A stretch of DNA of 64,000 nucleotides from Dyella_A sp050749815 (GTDB lineage Bacteria; Pseudomonadota; Gammaproteobacteria; Xanthomonadales; Rhodanobacteraceae): the NCBI RefSeq assembly GCF_050749815.1, contig NZ_CP192735.1, positions 2,418,001 through 2,482,000 on the forward strand, in the 5' to 3' direction. Shown here one piece after another: positions 51,515 through 59,170 of the stretch (the stretch's first letter is position 1; the number at the start of each line of letters is the position of its first letter). Both the position numbers and the translations under genes were made by a program. Below the pieces are notes generated by a model, which was not told the origin of the DNA, made no database searches, and saw nothing but the letters and a program-made list of their open reading frames with translations.

Positions 51515-53593
51515 ATGCAAGCGACAGCCACATCCCCTACAGGGCCCGCAGGCAAACTCCTGTGGGCCCTCGTCGCCGTGATCGGCGCCTGTTGCCTCGG
51601 CGTCGTGGCGCTGCGCCGCGGTGAACCGATCAACGCCATCTGGCTGGTAGCGGCGGCGATCGCCGTGTTCGTGATCGGCTACCGCTTCTACGGCACCTTC
51701 ATCAACAACAAGGTGCTGCAGCTCGATCCCAGCCGGGCCACGCCGGCGGTACTGCGCAACGACGGCCTGGACTACGTGCCGACCGACAAATGGGTGGTGT
51801 TCGGCCATCACTTCGCCGCCATCGCCGGCGCCGGCCCGCTGGTGGGACCGGTACTCGCCGCACAGATGGGCTACCTGCCCGGCACGTTGTGGATCCTGTT
51901 CGGCGTGGTGTTTGCCGGCGCGGTGCAGGATTTCATGGTGCTGGGCCTGTCGATCCGTCGCGACGGCCGCTCGCTCGGCAACATGCTGCGTGACGAGCTG
52001 GGCCCGTTGCCCGGCATCGTGGCGATGATCGGCGTGCTCGTGCTGATGATGATCGTCCTGGCCGTGCTGGCGCTGGTGGTGGTCAAGGCGCTCACGCACA
52101 GCCCGTGGGGCACCTTCACGGTGGCGGCGACGATCCCGATCGCCCTGCTGATGGGCGCCTATCTGCGCTGGTTCCGTCCGGGGCGCATCCTGGAGGTGTC
52201 GATCATCGGCCTGGCGCTGCTGCTGCTGTCGATCTGGCTGGGCAAGGCGGTGTTCGATTCGCCGTTGTGGGGCCCGATGTTCGACTTCGACGCCAAGCAT
52301 CTGGCCTGGATGCTGATCGGTTACGGCTTCTTCGCCTCGGTATTGCCGGTGTGGCTGCTGCTGGCGCCGCGCGATTACCTCTCCACCTTCCTCAAGATCG
52401 GCACCATCGCCCTGTTGGCGATCGCCATCTTCATCGCCGCGCCCACGCTGCAGCTGCCGGCGGTCACCAAGTTCATCGACGGTACCGGCCCGGTGTTCGC
52501 CGGCAACCTGTTCCCGTTCCTGTTCATCACCATTGCCTGCGGCGCGGTGTCGGGCTGGCACTCGATCATCGCCTCAGGCACCACGCCCAAGCTGCTGGCC
52601 AATGAAGGCCAGGCGCAGATGGTCGGCTACGGCGGCATGCTGATGGAGGCGTTCGTGGCGATCATGGCGCTGGTGGCCGCCGCCTCGCTGCATCCGGGCG
52701 TGTACTTCGCCATGAACTCGCCGGCCGCCCTGCTGGGCACTACGGCGGAGAGCGCAGCGCAGGCGGTGAGCCAGATGGGCTTCGTGGTGACGCCCGACCA
52801 GCTGCTGCAGACGGCCAAGGACATCGGCGAGAACTCGATCCTCAGCCGCGCCGGCGGCGCGCCCACGCTGGCCGTGGGCATGGCCCAGCTGCTGCACGGG
52901 ATCATGCCGGGGGAGAGCATGATGGCGTTCTGGTACCACTACGCGATCCTGTTCGAAGCGCTGTTCATCCTGACCACGGTCGATGCCGGCACGCGCGTGG
53001 GCCGCTTCATGATCCAGGAGATCGCCGGCCTCATTCACAAGCCGCTACAGCACACCGAATCGTGGACCGGCAACTTGCTGGCGACGGTGCTGTGCGTAGC
53101 GTTGTGGGGCTACTTCCTCTATCAGGGCGCGGTCGATCCGCTGGGCGGCATCAATACGCTGTGGCCGCTGTTCGGCATCGCCAACCAGATGCTGGCGGCG
53201 ATCGCCCTGATGCTGTGCACCGTGGTGGTGGTCAAACTCAAGCGCGAGCGCTACATGTGGGCGCCGGGCATTCCGGCGCTGTGGCTGATCGTGTGCACGC
53301 TGACTGCCGGCTACGAGAAGCTGGTCGGCCCGATCAGCTTCACCGCCGCGGCCAACAAGTACGCCCAGGGCATCGCCGACGGCAAGCTGCTCGCACCGGC
53401 CAAGTCCGCCGCGGAGATGCAGCGCATCGTCACCAACAATTACGTGGACATGGTCCTGACCGGCCTGTTCATGGCGCTGGTGGTGGCCATGGCGCTGTTC
53501 GTGCTCAACGCGATCAGCAAGGCGCTCAAGGCCAACCGCCCCACGGCCCACGAGGAGCCCTACGTGGCGTTGAGCAGCGTGGCGCAGTCATGA
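51515..53593 (+). CDS. cstA: Carbon starvation protein CstA (pyruvate/peptide transporter)
   Basis: CstA-type proteins import pyruvate or peptides when carbon is scarce. The 692-residue membrane protein has about 16-18 hydrophobic segments and the family motifs HFAAIAGAGPLVGPVLAAQMG, GAVQDFMVLG, FITIACGAVSGWHSIIASGTTPKLL, and DAGTRVGRF. The start at 51515 (MQATATSP) follows an AGAAGGG site. It overlaps the YbdD-like gene by four bases. Promoter elements could not be fixed with confidence. Confidence 0.96.
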   Translation: MQATATSPTGPAGKLLWALVAVIGACCLGVVALRRGEPINAIWLVAAAIAVFVIGYRFYGTFINNKVLQLDPSRATPAVLRNDGLDYVPTDKWVVFGHHFAAIAGAGPLVGPVLAAQMGYLPGTLWILFGVVFAGAVQDFMVLGLSIRRDGRSLGNMLRDELGPLPGIVAMIGVLVLMMIVLAVLALVVVKALTHSPWGTFTVAATIPIALLMGAYLRWFRPGRILEVSIIGLALLLLSIWLGKAVFDSPLWGPMFDFDAKHLAWMLIGYGFFASVLPVWLLLAPRDYLSTFLKIGTIALLAIAIFIAAPTLQLPAVTKFIDGTGPVFAGNLFPFLFITIACGAVSGWHSIIASGTTPKLLANEGQAQMVGYGGMLMEAFVAIMALVAAASLHPGVYFAMNSPAALLGTTAESAAQAVSQMGFVVTPDQLLQTAKDIGENSILSRAGGAPTLAVGMAQLLHGIMPGESMMAFWYHYAILFEALFILTTVDAGTRVGRFMIQEIAGLIHKPLQHTESWTGNLLATVLCVALWGYFLYQGAVDPLGGINTLWPLFGIANQMLAAIALMLCTVVVVKLKRERYMWAPGIPALWLIVCTLTAGYEKLVGPISFTAAANKYAQGIADGKLLAPAKSAAEMQRIVTNNYVDMVLTGLFMALVVAMALFVLNAISKALKANRPTAHEEPYVALSSVAQS

Positions 53594-53826
53594 GCACCCT
53601 GACCAGCGCTCCGCGCCAGGTACGCGCTCCGTTGCAGGCCGCGGCGCGGGCGCTGTGGAAGTGGGCGGTGCAGACGGCGCGGCTGTGCTGCGGCGTGCCG
53701 GACTACGACGTCTACGTGGCGCACCTGAAGCGCGCCCATCCCGACCACCGGATTCCCTCCTATGAGGAGTTCTTCCGCGAGCGACAGGAGGCCCGCTACA
53801 AGGGCACCGGCGGCCGCTGCTGCTGA
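53590..53826 (+). CDS. Small YbdD/YjiX family protein (CstA partner)
   Basis: The 78-residue protein belongs to DUF466: AARLCCGVPDYDVYVAHLKRAHPDHRIPSYEEFFRERQEARY. It is normally encoded directly after cstA, and in E. coli it supports the CstA/BtsT-type transporter. It begins ATGA over the cstA stop. The N-terminal extension of about ten residues is longer than in E. coli. It was not in itself visible as a separate long frame but is clearly conserved. Confidence 0.93.
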   Translation: MSTLTSAPRQVRAPLQAAARALWKWAVQTARLCCGVPDYDVYVAHLKRAHPDHRIPSYEEFFRERQEARYKGTGGRCC

Positions 53827-53842
53827 TCGCCACGGCTGCCAA

Positions 53843-53871
53843 GGCCACGCCGGCGACGGCGTGGCCTTTTT
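53843..53871 (+). terminator. Rho-independent terminator after cstA-ybdD
   Basis: A perfect 10-bp stem (53843-53852 with 53857-53866) with a 4-base loop and five T residues lies 16 bases after the small gene's stop. Confidence 0.92.
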
Positions 53872-53959
53872 CTTGGGCGTGGCCGTGCCCGACCGCCCTC
53901 GCGATGGCGATGTCATCTGCGCCCCGCGACAATGCCGCTTTTGCCTGTCTGCCCTCTCC

Positions 53960-54463
53960 ATGAGCGATCACCCGCACCACCGCCCCATCGATGACGACAC
54001 TCCCGAGGCTCATCATCGCTTCGGGCTGCGCGTGATCGCGCTGTACAAGATGGTGCAGGCGCTGGGATTGCTGCTCGCGGCGGCGGCGGCCTTCCATCTG
54101 GAGCGCCAGCGCAACGTCGATCGGTTGATCGACTGGCTGGAACATCTCTCGCTCAGCGGCACCAGCGCGCTGCGCCAGCACCTGGTCGATGCAGTGGCCG
54201 GGCTCGGACCGCAGCGCTTCGTGGTGATCGGGCTGATCGCCATCGCCTACGCGGCGCTGTTCATCACCGAGGGAGTCGGCCTGTGGCTGCGCAAGCACTG
54301 GGCCGAATGGTTCACCGTCGTCGCCACCGGCTCGCTGATTCCGCTGGAAGCCTACGAGGTGATCGAGCACGCCAGCTGGCTCAAGCTCGGCATTCTGGTA
54401 GGCAACGTGGTGATCGTGGTGTACCTGGCGCGCATCGCGATGCAGCCGCATCGCCGACGCTGA
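53960..54463 (+). CDS. DUF2127 family membrane protein
   Basis: The 167-residue protein has about four hydrophobic segments and the DUF2127 elements GLRVIALYKMVQALGLLLAAAAAF, ITEGVGLWLRKHWAEWFTVVATGSLIPLEAYEV, and KLGILVGNVVIVVYLA. Function is unknown. The start at 53960 lacks an obvious ribosome site. It is a single-gene unit converging on the GNAT gene, 16 bases apart. Confidence 0.87.
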   Translation: MSDHPHHRPIDDDTPEAHHRFGLRVIALYKMVQALGLLLAAAAAFHLERQRNVDRLIDWLEHLSLSGTSALRQHLVDAVAGLGPQRFVVIGLIAIAYAALFITEGVGLWLRKHWAEWFTVVATGSLIPLEAYEVIEHASWLKLGILVGNVVIVVYLARIAMQPHRRR

Positions 54464-54479
54464 GCGGCAACTCGAGCGC

Positions 54480-55043
54480 TCAAGCGCTGCGGGCCGCTCG
54501 CCACTCTGCGGCAAGCAGCCCGTAGAACGCGGTGTCCGACACCTGGCCGTCGACGATCCAGCGCTCACGCAGCAGCCCCTCGCGCTGAAAACCCAGCCGC
54601 TGCAGGCTGCGTGCCGATGCCTCATTGGCCGGATCGATGTCCGCCTCCAGGCGATGCAGCTGTAGGGCGTCGAACGCCCACTCCACCAGCAGGCCCAGCG
54701 CCTCGTGCATCAGGCCCTGGCCCCAGTGCGCGCGCGCCAGGGCATAGCCGATCTCGGCACGGCGATTGGCCGGGCTGAGGTTGAACACGGACAGCGTGCC
54801 GACGACGCGCCCGGTCGAGCGCAACACGATGCCCAGGCGCAGCGCCTGACCGTCGGCGAAGGCTTGGCGGTCGCGCTCGAGCATGGCGAGCGCCTCCTCT
54901 TCGGCCTGCCACGGCGGCTGGCTCCAGTAGCGCACCACCTCGGGATCGCCAAAGATCGCCAGCAGATCCGCGGCATCGTGGGTCTCGAGCAGCCGCAGGG
55001 AGAATCGGTCGCAGGCCAGGTTGATCGGCGGGAAGGTATTCAT
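54480..55043 (-). CDS. GNAT N-acetyltransferase (RimJ-like)
   Basis: The 187-residue protein has the Acetyltransf_3 pattern: CDRFSLRLLETHDAADLLAIFGDPEVVRYWSQPPW, the acetyl-CoA loop LARAHWGQGLMHEALGLLVEWAF, and NEASARSLQRLGFQREGLLRERW. It resembles RimJ/RimL enzymes, but the substrate is unknown. It follows the HAD hydrolase gene by nine bases and is probably co-transcribed with it. Confidence 0.9.
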   Translation of the reverse strand: MNTFPPINLACDRFSLRLLETHDAADLLAIFGDPEVVRYWSQPPWQAEEEALAMLERDRQAFADGQALRLGIVLRSTGRVVGTLSVFNLSPANRRAEIGYALARAHWGQGLMHEALGLLVEWAFDALQLHRLEADIDPANEASARSLQRLGFQREGLLRERWIVDGQVSDTAFYGLLAAEWRAARSA

Positions 55044-55052
55044 GGTCGGATC

Positions 55053-55739
55053 TCAAGCCGTTCGCTGAGCGCGGTCGCGACTCAACGCATCGAGCAGCGC
55101 CGGCAGATGCGCCATGTCATCGAACACGTATTGGGCGCCGGCCGCGAGCAGCCGCTCCGCGGGCGTGTGCGCGGCATAGCCGATCACCGTCATGCCTGCC
55201 GCCCGCCCGGCGGCGATACCGGTGGGTGAGTCCTCGACCACCACGCAGTACGCGGGACGCGCGGCGAACGTGCGGGCGGCCAAGAGGTAAAGATCAGGCG
55301 CGGGCTTGCCCTGCGCCACGTCGTCGATGCAGAACCAGCGCCCCTCGAAGCGCGGTAGCAGTCCGGTGGCGCGCAGGGTGATCTCCATCTTCACCCGCAA
55401 CCCGTTGGAGGCGACCGCGCATGGCTGGTCGAGTGCGGCGAGCATCTCGGCGACGCCAGGCATCAGGGTCACTTCGCGCGCCAGTACCGCGCGGCTGCGC
55501 TCGCCGTAGTTCTCCTCGAACCCGGGCGGCAACGGACGGCCAAGCAACTGCTCGGCCCGCCGCACCGACTCGGCCGCCGAGCGGCCGAAGAACTGCTCGG
55601 CCATGTATTCCTCGCTCACCGTCAGGCCCAGCTCGCCGAGCATCTGCGCAAAGACGCGATTGGTGATGCGCTCGCTGTCGATCAGCACGCCGTCGCAGTC
55701 GAAGATCACCAGGTCGAGGGCGGAGGTCGGGTTGCTCAT
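55053..55739 (-). CDS. HAD-superfamily hydrolase (beta-phosphoglucomutase/phosphatase type)
   Basis: The 228-residue protein has motif I DLVIFDCDGVLIDSE, the cap domain, motif II ASNG, motif III with Lys in GKPAPDLY, and motif IV VVVEDSPTGIAAGRAAGM. It is similar to 6-phosphogluconate phosphatase (GsaB/YieH group). The substrate is not certain. The gene lies after the tRNA-Lys terminator and may have its own promoter. Confidence 0.92.
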   Translation of the reverse strand: MSNPTSALDLVIFDCDGVLIDSERITNRVFAQMLGELGLTVSEEYMAEQFFGRSAAESVRRAEQLLGRPLPPGFEENYGERSRAVLAREVTLMPGVAEMLAALDQPCAVASNGLRVKMEITLRATGLLPRFEGRWFCIDDVAQGKPAPDLYLLAARTFAARPAYCVVVEDSPTGIAAGRAAGMTVIGYAAHTPAERLLAAGAQYVFDDMAHLPALLDALSRDRAQRTA

Positions 55740-55806
55740 GCGGAACCATGGGACTTGGGCATGGAAGCGGCCATTGTTCCACGGCTGCGTGTTCCCGGTG
55801 TGCGGG

Positions 55807-55841
55807 CAAAAAAAACCGCCGGGGAAAACAACCCGGCGGTT
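55807..55841 (-). terminator. Terminator downstream of tRNA-Lys
   Basis: Reading the minus strand, a perfect 10-bp stem (55832-55841 with 55814-55823) with an 8-base loop is followed by a T run (the A residues at 55808-55815). It lies seven bases after the encoded CCA of the tRNA. Confidence 0.92.
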
Positions 55842-55847
55842 CGTCGA

Positions 55848-55923
55848 TGGTGGGCCGTCCGAGACTCGAACTCGGGACCAATAGATTAAAAGTCTACTGC
55901 TCTACCAACTGAGCTAACGGCCC
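55848..55923 (-). tRNA. tRNA-Lys (anticodon UUU)
   Basis: The 76-base gene folds as a standard cloverleaf: acceptor GGGCCGT pairing with ACGGCCC, D arm with AGCTCAGTTGGTAGAGC, anticodon arm GTAGA-CTTTTAA-TCTAT with anticodon TTT, T arm with GTTCGAGTC, discriminator A and an encoded CCA (55848-55850). It lies downstream of queC with its own apparent promoter. Confidence 0.98.
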
Positions 55924-55936
55924 GCGTGACGCGGCT

Positions 55937-55988
55937 GCGTTTGCAAACGCAAGCCGGCAATTTTAGGGAGCTTGCGCCACCGGCACAA
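55937..55988 (-). promoter_or_regulatory. Candidate tRNA-Lys promoter with overlapping palindrome
   Basis: On the minus strand, TTGTGC (55983-55988) and TAAAAT (55960-55965) are spaced by 17 bases, so transcription should start near 55953, giving a leader of about 30 bases before the tRNA. A perfect 14-base palindrome, GCGTTTGCAAACGC, at 55937-55950 lies at the start of this leader. Confidence 0.6.
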
Positions 55989-55998
55989 GCAAGCGCGC

Positions 55999-56682
55999 TC
56001 AGACGTAACGGGTGGGGTCGGGCAGGCCGGCCTCGCGAAAGCCCTGCGCGCGCAAGCGGCAGGCGTCGCAATGGCCACAGGCGCGGCCCTGCGCGTCGGC
56101 CTGGTAGCAGCTGACCGTGGCGGAGAAATCGACGCCCAGCCGCCCGCCTTCTCGGGCGATGTCGGCCTTGCTCATGCGCATCAGCGGCGCGTGGATGCGC
56201 AGCCCCTGGCCTTCCACGCCGGCCTTGGTCGCCACGTTGGCGAGCTGCTCGAACGCCTCGATGAAGGCCGGGCGGCAATCCGGATAGCCGGAATAATCCA
56301 CCGCGTTCACGCCGCACCAGATGTCGCGACTGCCGAGCACTTCGGCCCAGCCCAGCGCAATGGACAGCATGATGGTGTTGCGCGCGGGCACGTAGGTAAC
56401 CGGGATGCCTGCGTCCTCGGCATCCAGCGGCACGTCGATATCGGCGGTGAGCGCCGAGCCGCCGATGCTGCGCAGGTCCACCTGCACGGTCTTGTGCTCC
56501 ACTGCGCCGAGCATGCGCGCCACCTGCGCCGACGCTTCCAGCTCGGAGCTGTGGCGCTGGCCGTAGGCGACGCTGAGCGCGTGCACCTGGAAGCCCTGCT
56601 CGCGCGCGATGGCGATGGTGACGGCCGAATCCATGCCGCCGGAAACGAGTACGACGGCCTTGGGGAGGGAGTTGTCGGTCAT
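55999..56682 (-). CDS. queC: 7-cyano-7-deazaguanine synthase QueC
   Basis: QueC makes preQ0, the precursor of queuosine, using ATP and ammonia. The 227-residue protein has the PP-loop VVLVSGGMDSAVT, YVPARNTIML, and the zinc site with CYQADAQGRACGHCDAC. The ATG at 56682 (MTDNSLPKA) is preferred to one ten codons upstream. It is 173 bases downstream of queE in the Tol-Pal-que string. Confidence 0.96.
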   Translation of the reverse strand: MTDNSLPKAVVLVSGGMDSAVTIAIAREQGFQVHALSVAYGQRHSSELEASAQVARMLGAVEHKTVQVDLRSIGGSALTADIDVPLDAEDAGIPVTYVPARNTIMLSIALGWAEVLGSRDIWCGVNAVDYSGYPDCRPAFIEAFEQLANVATKAGVEGQGLRIHAPLMRMSKADIAREGGRLGVDFSATVSCYQADAQGRACGHCDACRLRAQGFREAGLPDPTRYV

Positions 56683-56855
56683 GGTTGCGGGTCCTGCGAG
56701 GCGGCCGGTCACCGGCCGGTGAGCACGCTACCGGCAACAGGCCGATGCGCGGTGTGAAGCAAAGAAGAGAGGGAGGCGAAGCGAGCAGTGAAGGCGAGGC
56801 CGGCGCCAGACGTTGCCGGCAGCGGGCTCTCTCTCACGTCTCTCGGTTCATTCCC

Positions 56856-57548
56856 TCAGTGCCCTGGAGCGTCGTTCCAGAGCAGCTTGTGCAATTGCAG
56901 CTGAAAGCGCACCGGCAACCGGTCGGCAATGATCCACTCGGCCAGCTCGCGCGGCTGCACTGCGCCGTGCACCGGGGAAAACAGCACCATGCAGCGCCGG
57001 TCGATGCCGTGGTCGGCCACCACGCCACGCGCCCACTCGTAGTCGGCACGGCTGGCGATGACGATCTTTACCTGGTCGTGCGGCAACAGGTGGTCGAGGT
57101 TTGACCACAGGTTGCGGGCGCTCTCGCCCGAATCGGGCGCCTTGAGGTCCATCACCTTGCGCACGCGCGGGTCGACGGGCGCCACGTCGAGCGCACCGGA
57201 GGTCTCCAGCGACACTTCATAGCCGGCGTCGCACAGGCGAGTCAGCAAGGCCAGGCAGCGCTTCTGCGCCAGCGGCTCGCCGCCGGTGACGCAGACATGG
57301 CGCACCTCGTGCCGGGCCACTTCGGCGAGGATCTCGTCGATCGCCTGCCAGCCGCCACCGTGGAAGGAATACTCGGTATCGCACCACACGCAGCGCAGCG
57401 GGCAGCCGGTAAGCCGCACGAACACGGTGCGCCAGCCGATCGCATCGGCCTCGCCCTGCACGGAGTGGAAGATCTCGGTGATGCGCAACCGCTCGGCGGT
57501 TCCTGCACCCGGGCGGGCCTCGGCCACGCCCGTGTCGATGTCGCTCAC
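56856..57548 (-). CDS. queE: 7-carboxy-7-deazaguanine synthase QueE
   Basis: QueE is a radical SAM enzyme that contracts the ring of carboxy-tetrahydropterin to CDG. The 230-residue protein has the cluster motif CPLRCVWC, preceded by IFHSVQGEADAIGWRTVFVRLTG, then VCVTGGEPLAQ and LETSGALDV. It lies ten bases after cpoB and before queC, a conserved order in gammaproteobacteria. Confidence 0.96.
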   Translation of the reverse strand: MSDIDTGVAEARPGAGTAERLRITEIFHSVQGEADAIGWRTVFVRLTGCPLRCVWCDTEYSFHGGGWQAIDEILAEVARHEVRHVCVTGGEPLAQKRCLALLTRLCDAGYEVSLETSGALDVAPVDPRVRKVMDLKAPDSGESARNLWSNLDHLLPHDQVKIVIASRADYEWARGVVADHGIDRRCMVLFSPVHGAVQPRELAEWIIADRLPVRFQLQLHKLLWNDAPGH

Positions 57549-57558
57549 CGCCGCGGCC

Positions 57559-58419
57559 TCAGTTGGCCGTCTGCAACTGGATCCGGTTCAGGCGCTCCTG
57601 CGCCAGGCTGGCCGCCTTGGAGCCGGGGTACTTGCGGATCACGTCCTGCAGCGTGGACTGCGCCTCGCCGGTCTTCTTCAGCTCGAACTGCGTATAGCCC
57701 ACCTTGAGCAGCGCATCGGGTGCCTTGTCGCTCTGCGGAAACTGGTTCAGCAGGCGCTGGAAGGCCTCGAGGGCAACCGCGTAATTGGTGGTGACGTAGT
57801 AGGACTCGCCCAGCCAGTACCACGCGTTGGGCGCGAGCGAGCTGTCCGGATGCTGCTGGATGAAGTCGCGGAAGCCACGCGACGCGTTGGCGTAGTCGCC
57901 GGCGCGCAGGGCCTTGAAAGCCGTGTCGTACGCTGCCTGCTCGTCGGCACCGGCCGGAGCGGCCGTCGTGCTGCCCTGGGATGCGCTGGCGCTGCTGGCC
58001 GACGAGGCCGGCGCCGCAGCAGCGGCCGCATTGCCGGTGGTACTGGCAGCCGGTGCACCTGAGGGTGTCGCCGCTGCCGGGGCTCCCGCAGCAGGCGCGC
58101 CCTGGAGGCGGCTGATGCGTGAATCCAGATCGATGTATTGCGCCTTGTTCTTGTCGTCGAGCTGCTGCAGCTGGTGCTGCAGTTCCTCGATCTGGCCCTG
58201 CAGCTGCTGCACCTGCGCCTGCAGTTGCTGCACCTGGTTGACCATGCCGATGCCGCCCTTGTCCTGGTTCTGCGCCTGCTGCTCGAGCCGGGAGACACGC
58301 TCGGCGAGACTGAGGCGGGAGTCCTGCGCGGACACGGGACCGGCCACCAGCATGGCGGACGCGATCGCGCCCGCCATGCCGATGCTGGCTGCAAAACGAG
58401 TAGCCAGACGGATCTTCAT
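57559..58419 (-). CDS. cpoB: Tol-Pal coordinator CpoB (YbgF)
   Basis: CpoB couples Tol-Pal action to peptidoglycan synthesis during constriction. The 286-residue periplasmic protein has a signal peptide (about 1-30), an N-terminal coiled coil (about 36-95) rich in Gln and Leu heptads that trimerises, an Ala/Ser/Pro low-complexity linker (about 100-155), and C-terminal TPR repeats (about 160-280). The ATG at 58419 overlaps the pal stop by one base. Confidence 0.95.
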   Translation of the reverse strand: MKIRLATRFAASIGMAGAIASAMLVAGPVSAQDSRLSLAERVSRLEQQAQNQDKGGIGMVNQVQQLQAQVQQLQGQIEELQHQLQQLDDKNKAQYIDLDSRISRLQGAPAAGAPAAATPSGAPAASTTGNAAAAAAPASSASSASASQGSTTAAPAGADEQAAYDTAFKALRAGDYANASRGFRDFIQQHPDSSLAPNAWYWLGESYYVTTNYAVALEAFQRLLNQFPQSDKAPDALLKVGYTQFELKKTGEAQSTLQDVIRKYPGSKAASLAQERLNRIQLQTAN

Positions 58420-58925
58420 TACTGCGCCGTGTAGACGATCTCGACGCGGCGGTTCTTGCTCCAGCAATCCTCGTTGTGCTCACGGCACACCGGCTTTTCC
58501 TTGCCGTACGAGATCACTTCGAGCTGGCCAGCCGAACCACCGGCCGCCTGCAGGGCGTCGGAGACGGCATTGCCACGACGCTCGCCGAGGCCGAGGTTGT
58601 ACTCGCGGGTGCCACGCTCGTCGGTGTTGCCCTCGAGGCGGACGTGCGCTTCCGGACGGTCCTGCAGGTACTTGGCGTGGCACGCCATGATCTGCTGGAA
58701 CTCCGGCTTGATTTCGGTCTTGTCGAAATCGAAGTACACAACGCGCTGACGCAGGCAGGCGTCGGTGTCCAGATCGCCCAGCTTGTACTTGCCGTCGTTC
58801 TGGGCAGGCTGGGTCATCGGGGGCTGCTCCGGCTGCGGAGCGGGCTTCACTTCCTGCTTCTTGGAGCAGGCGGCCGCGCCAACGCAGAGCAGGGCGACCA
58901 GGGCGACGCGAACGGTCTTATTCAT
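58419..58925 (-). CDS. pal: Peptidoglycan-associated lipoprotein Pal
   Basis: Pal anchors the outer membrane to peptidoglycan and is released by TolB. The 168-residue lipoprotein has a signal ending in the lipobox GAAAC, a short Pro/Gln-rich linker, and an OmpA-like domain (about 55-165) with VVYFDFDKTEI, LEGNTDERGTREYNLGLGERR and the NRRVEIVY motif that binds diaminopimelate. It follows tolB by 245 bases. Confidence 0.97.
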   Translation of the reverse strand: MNKTVRVALVALLCVGAAACSKKQEVKPAPQPEQPPMTQPAQNDGKYKLGDLDTDACLRQRVVYFDFDKTEIKPEFQQIMACHAKYLQDRPEAHVRLEGNTDERGTREYNLGLGERRGNAVSDALQAAGGSAGQLEVISYGKEKPVCREHNEDCWSKNRRVEIVYTAQ

Positions 58926-59170
58926 GGTGACGTTCCTTCAAACGGGTTTGAGTTCCGACAGTCAATGACGATTGCGGTTACGGGACAGCATGCGCCGGTG
59001 ATCCGGCTGTTCTTTTGACTTCAAGAAGTCGGCATGGCGGGTTGCCTCGCCATCGACTGACGGGTCGCAGCCAAAGGCTCCGCGACCCTTAACCGAAAGG
59101 CGCCCGAGAGCGCCCTACGGACCCACTCCGTGGGCTCCGGACCGGCGATGACCTGCCGTCCCGGTGAATC
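58926..59170 (-). promoter_or_regulatory. tolB-pal intergenic region with successive hairpins
   Basis: This 245-base spacer is unusually long for the operon and has hairpin potential: GGGTCGC at 59062-59068 with GCGACCC at 59082-59088, extended by AGCC/GGCT; and GGCGC at 59099-59103 with GCGCC at 59110-59114. No full terminator (stem plus T run) is seen. It could attenuate, process or stabilise the messenger, or carry a pal promoter. Confidence 0.4.
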
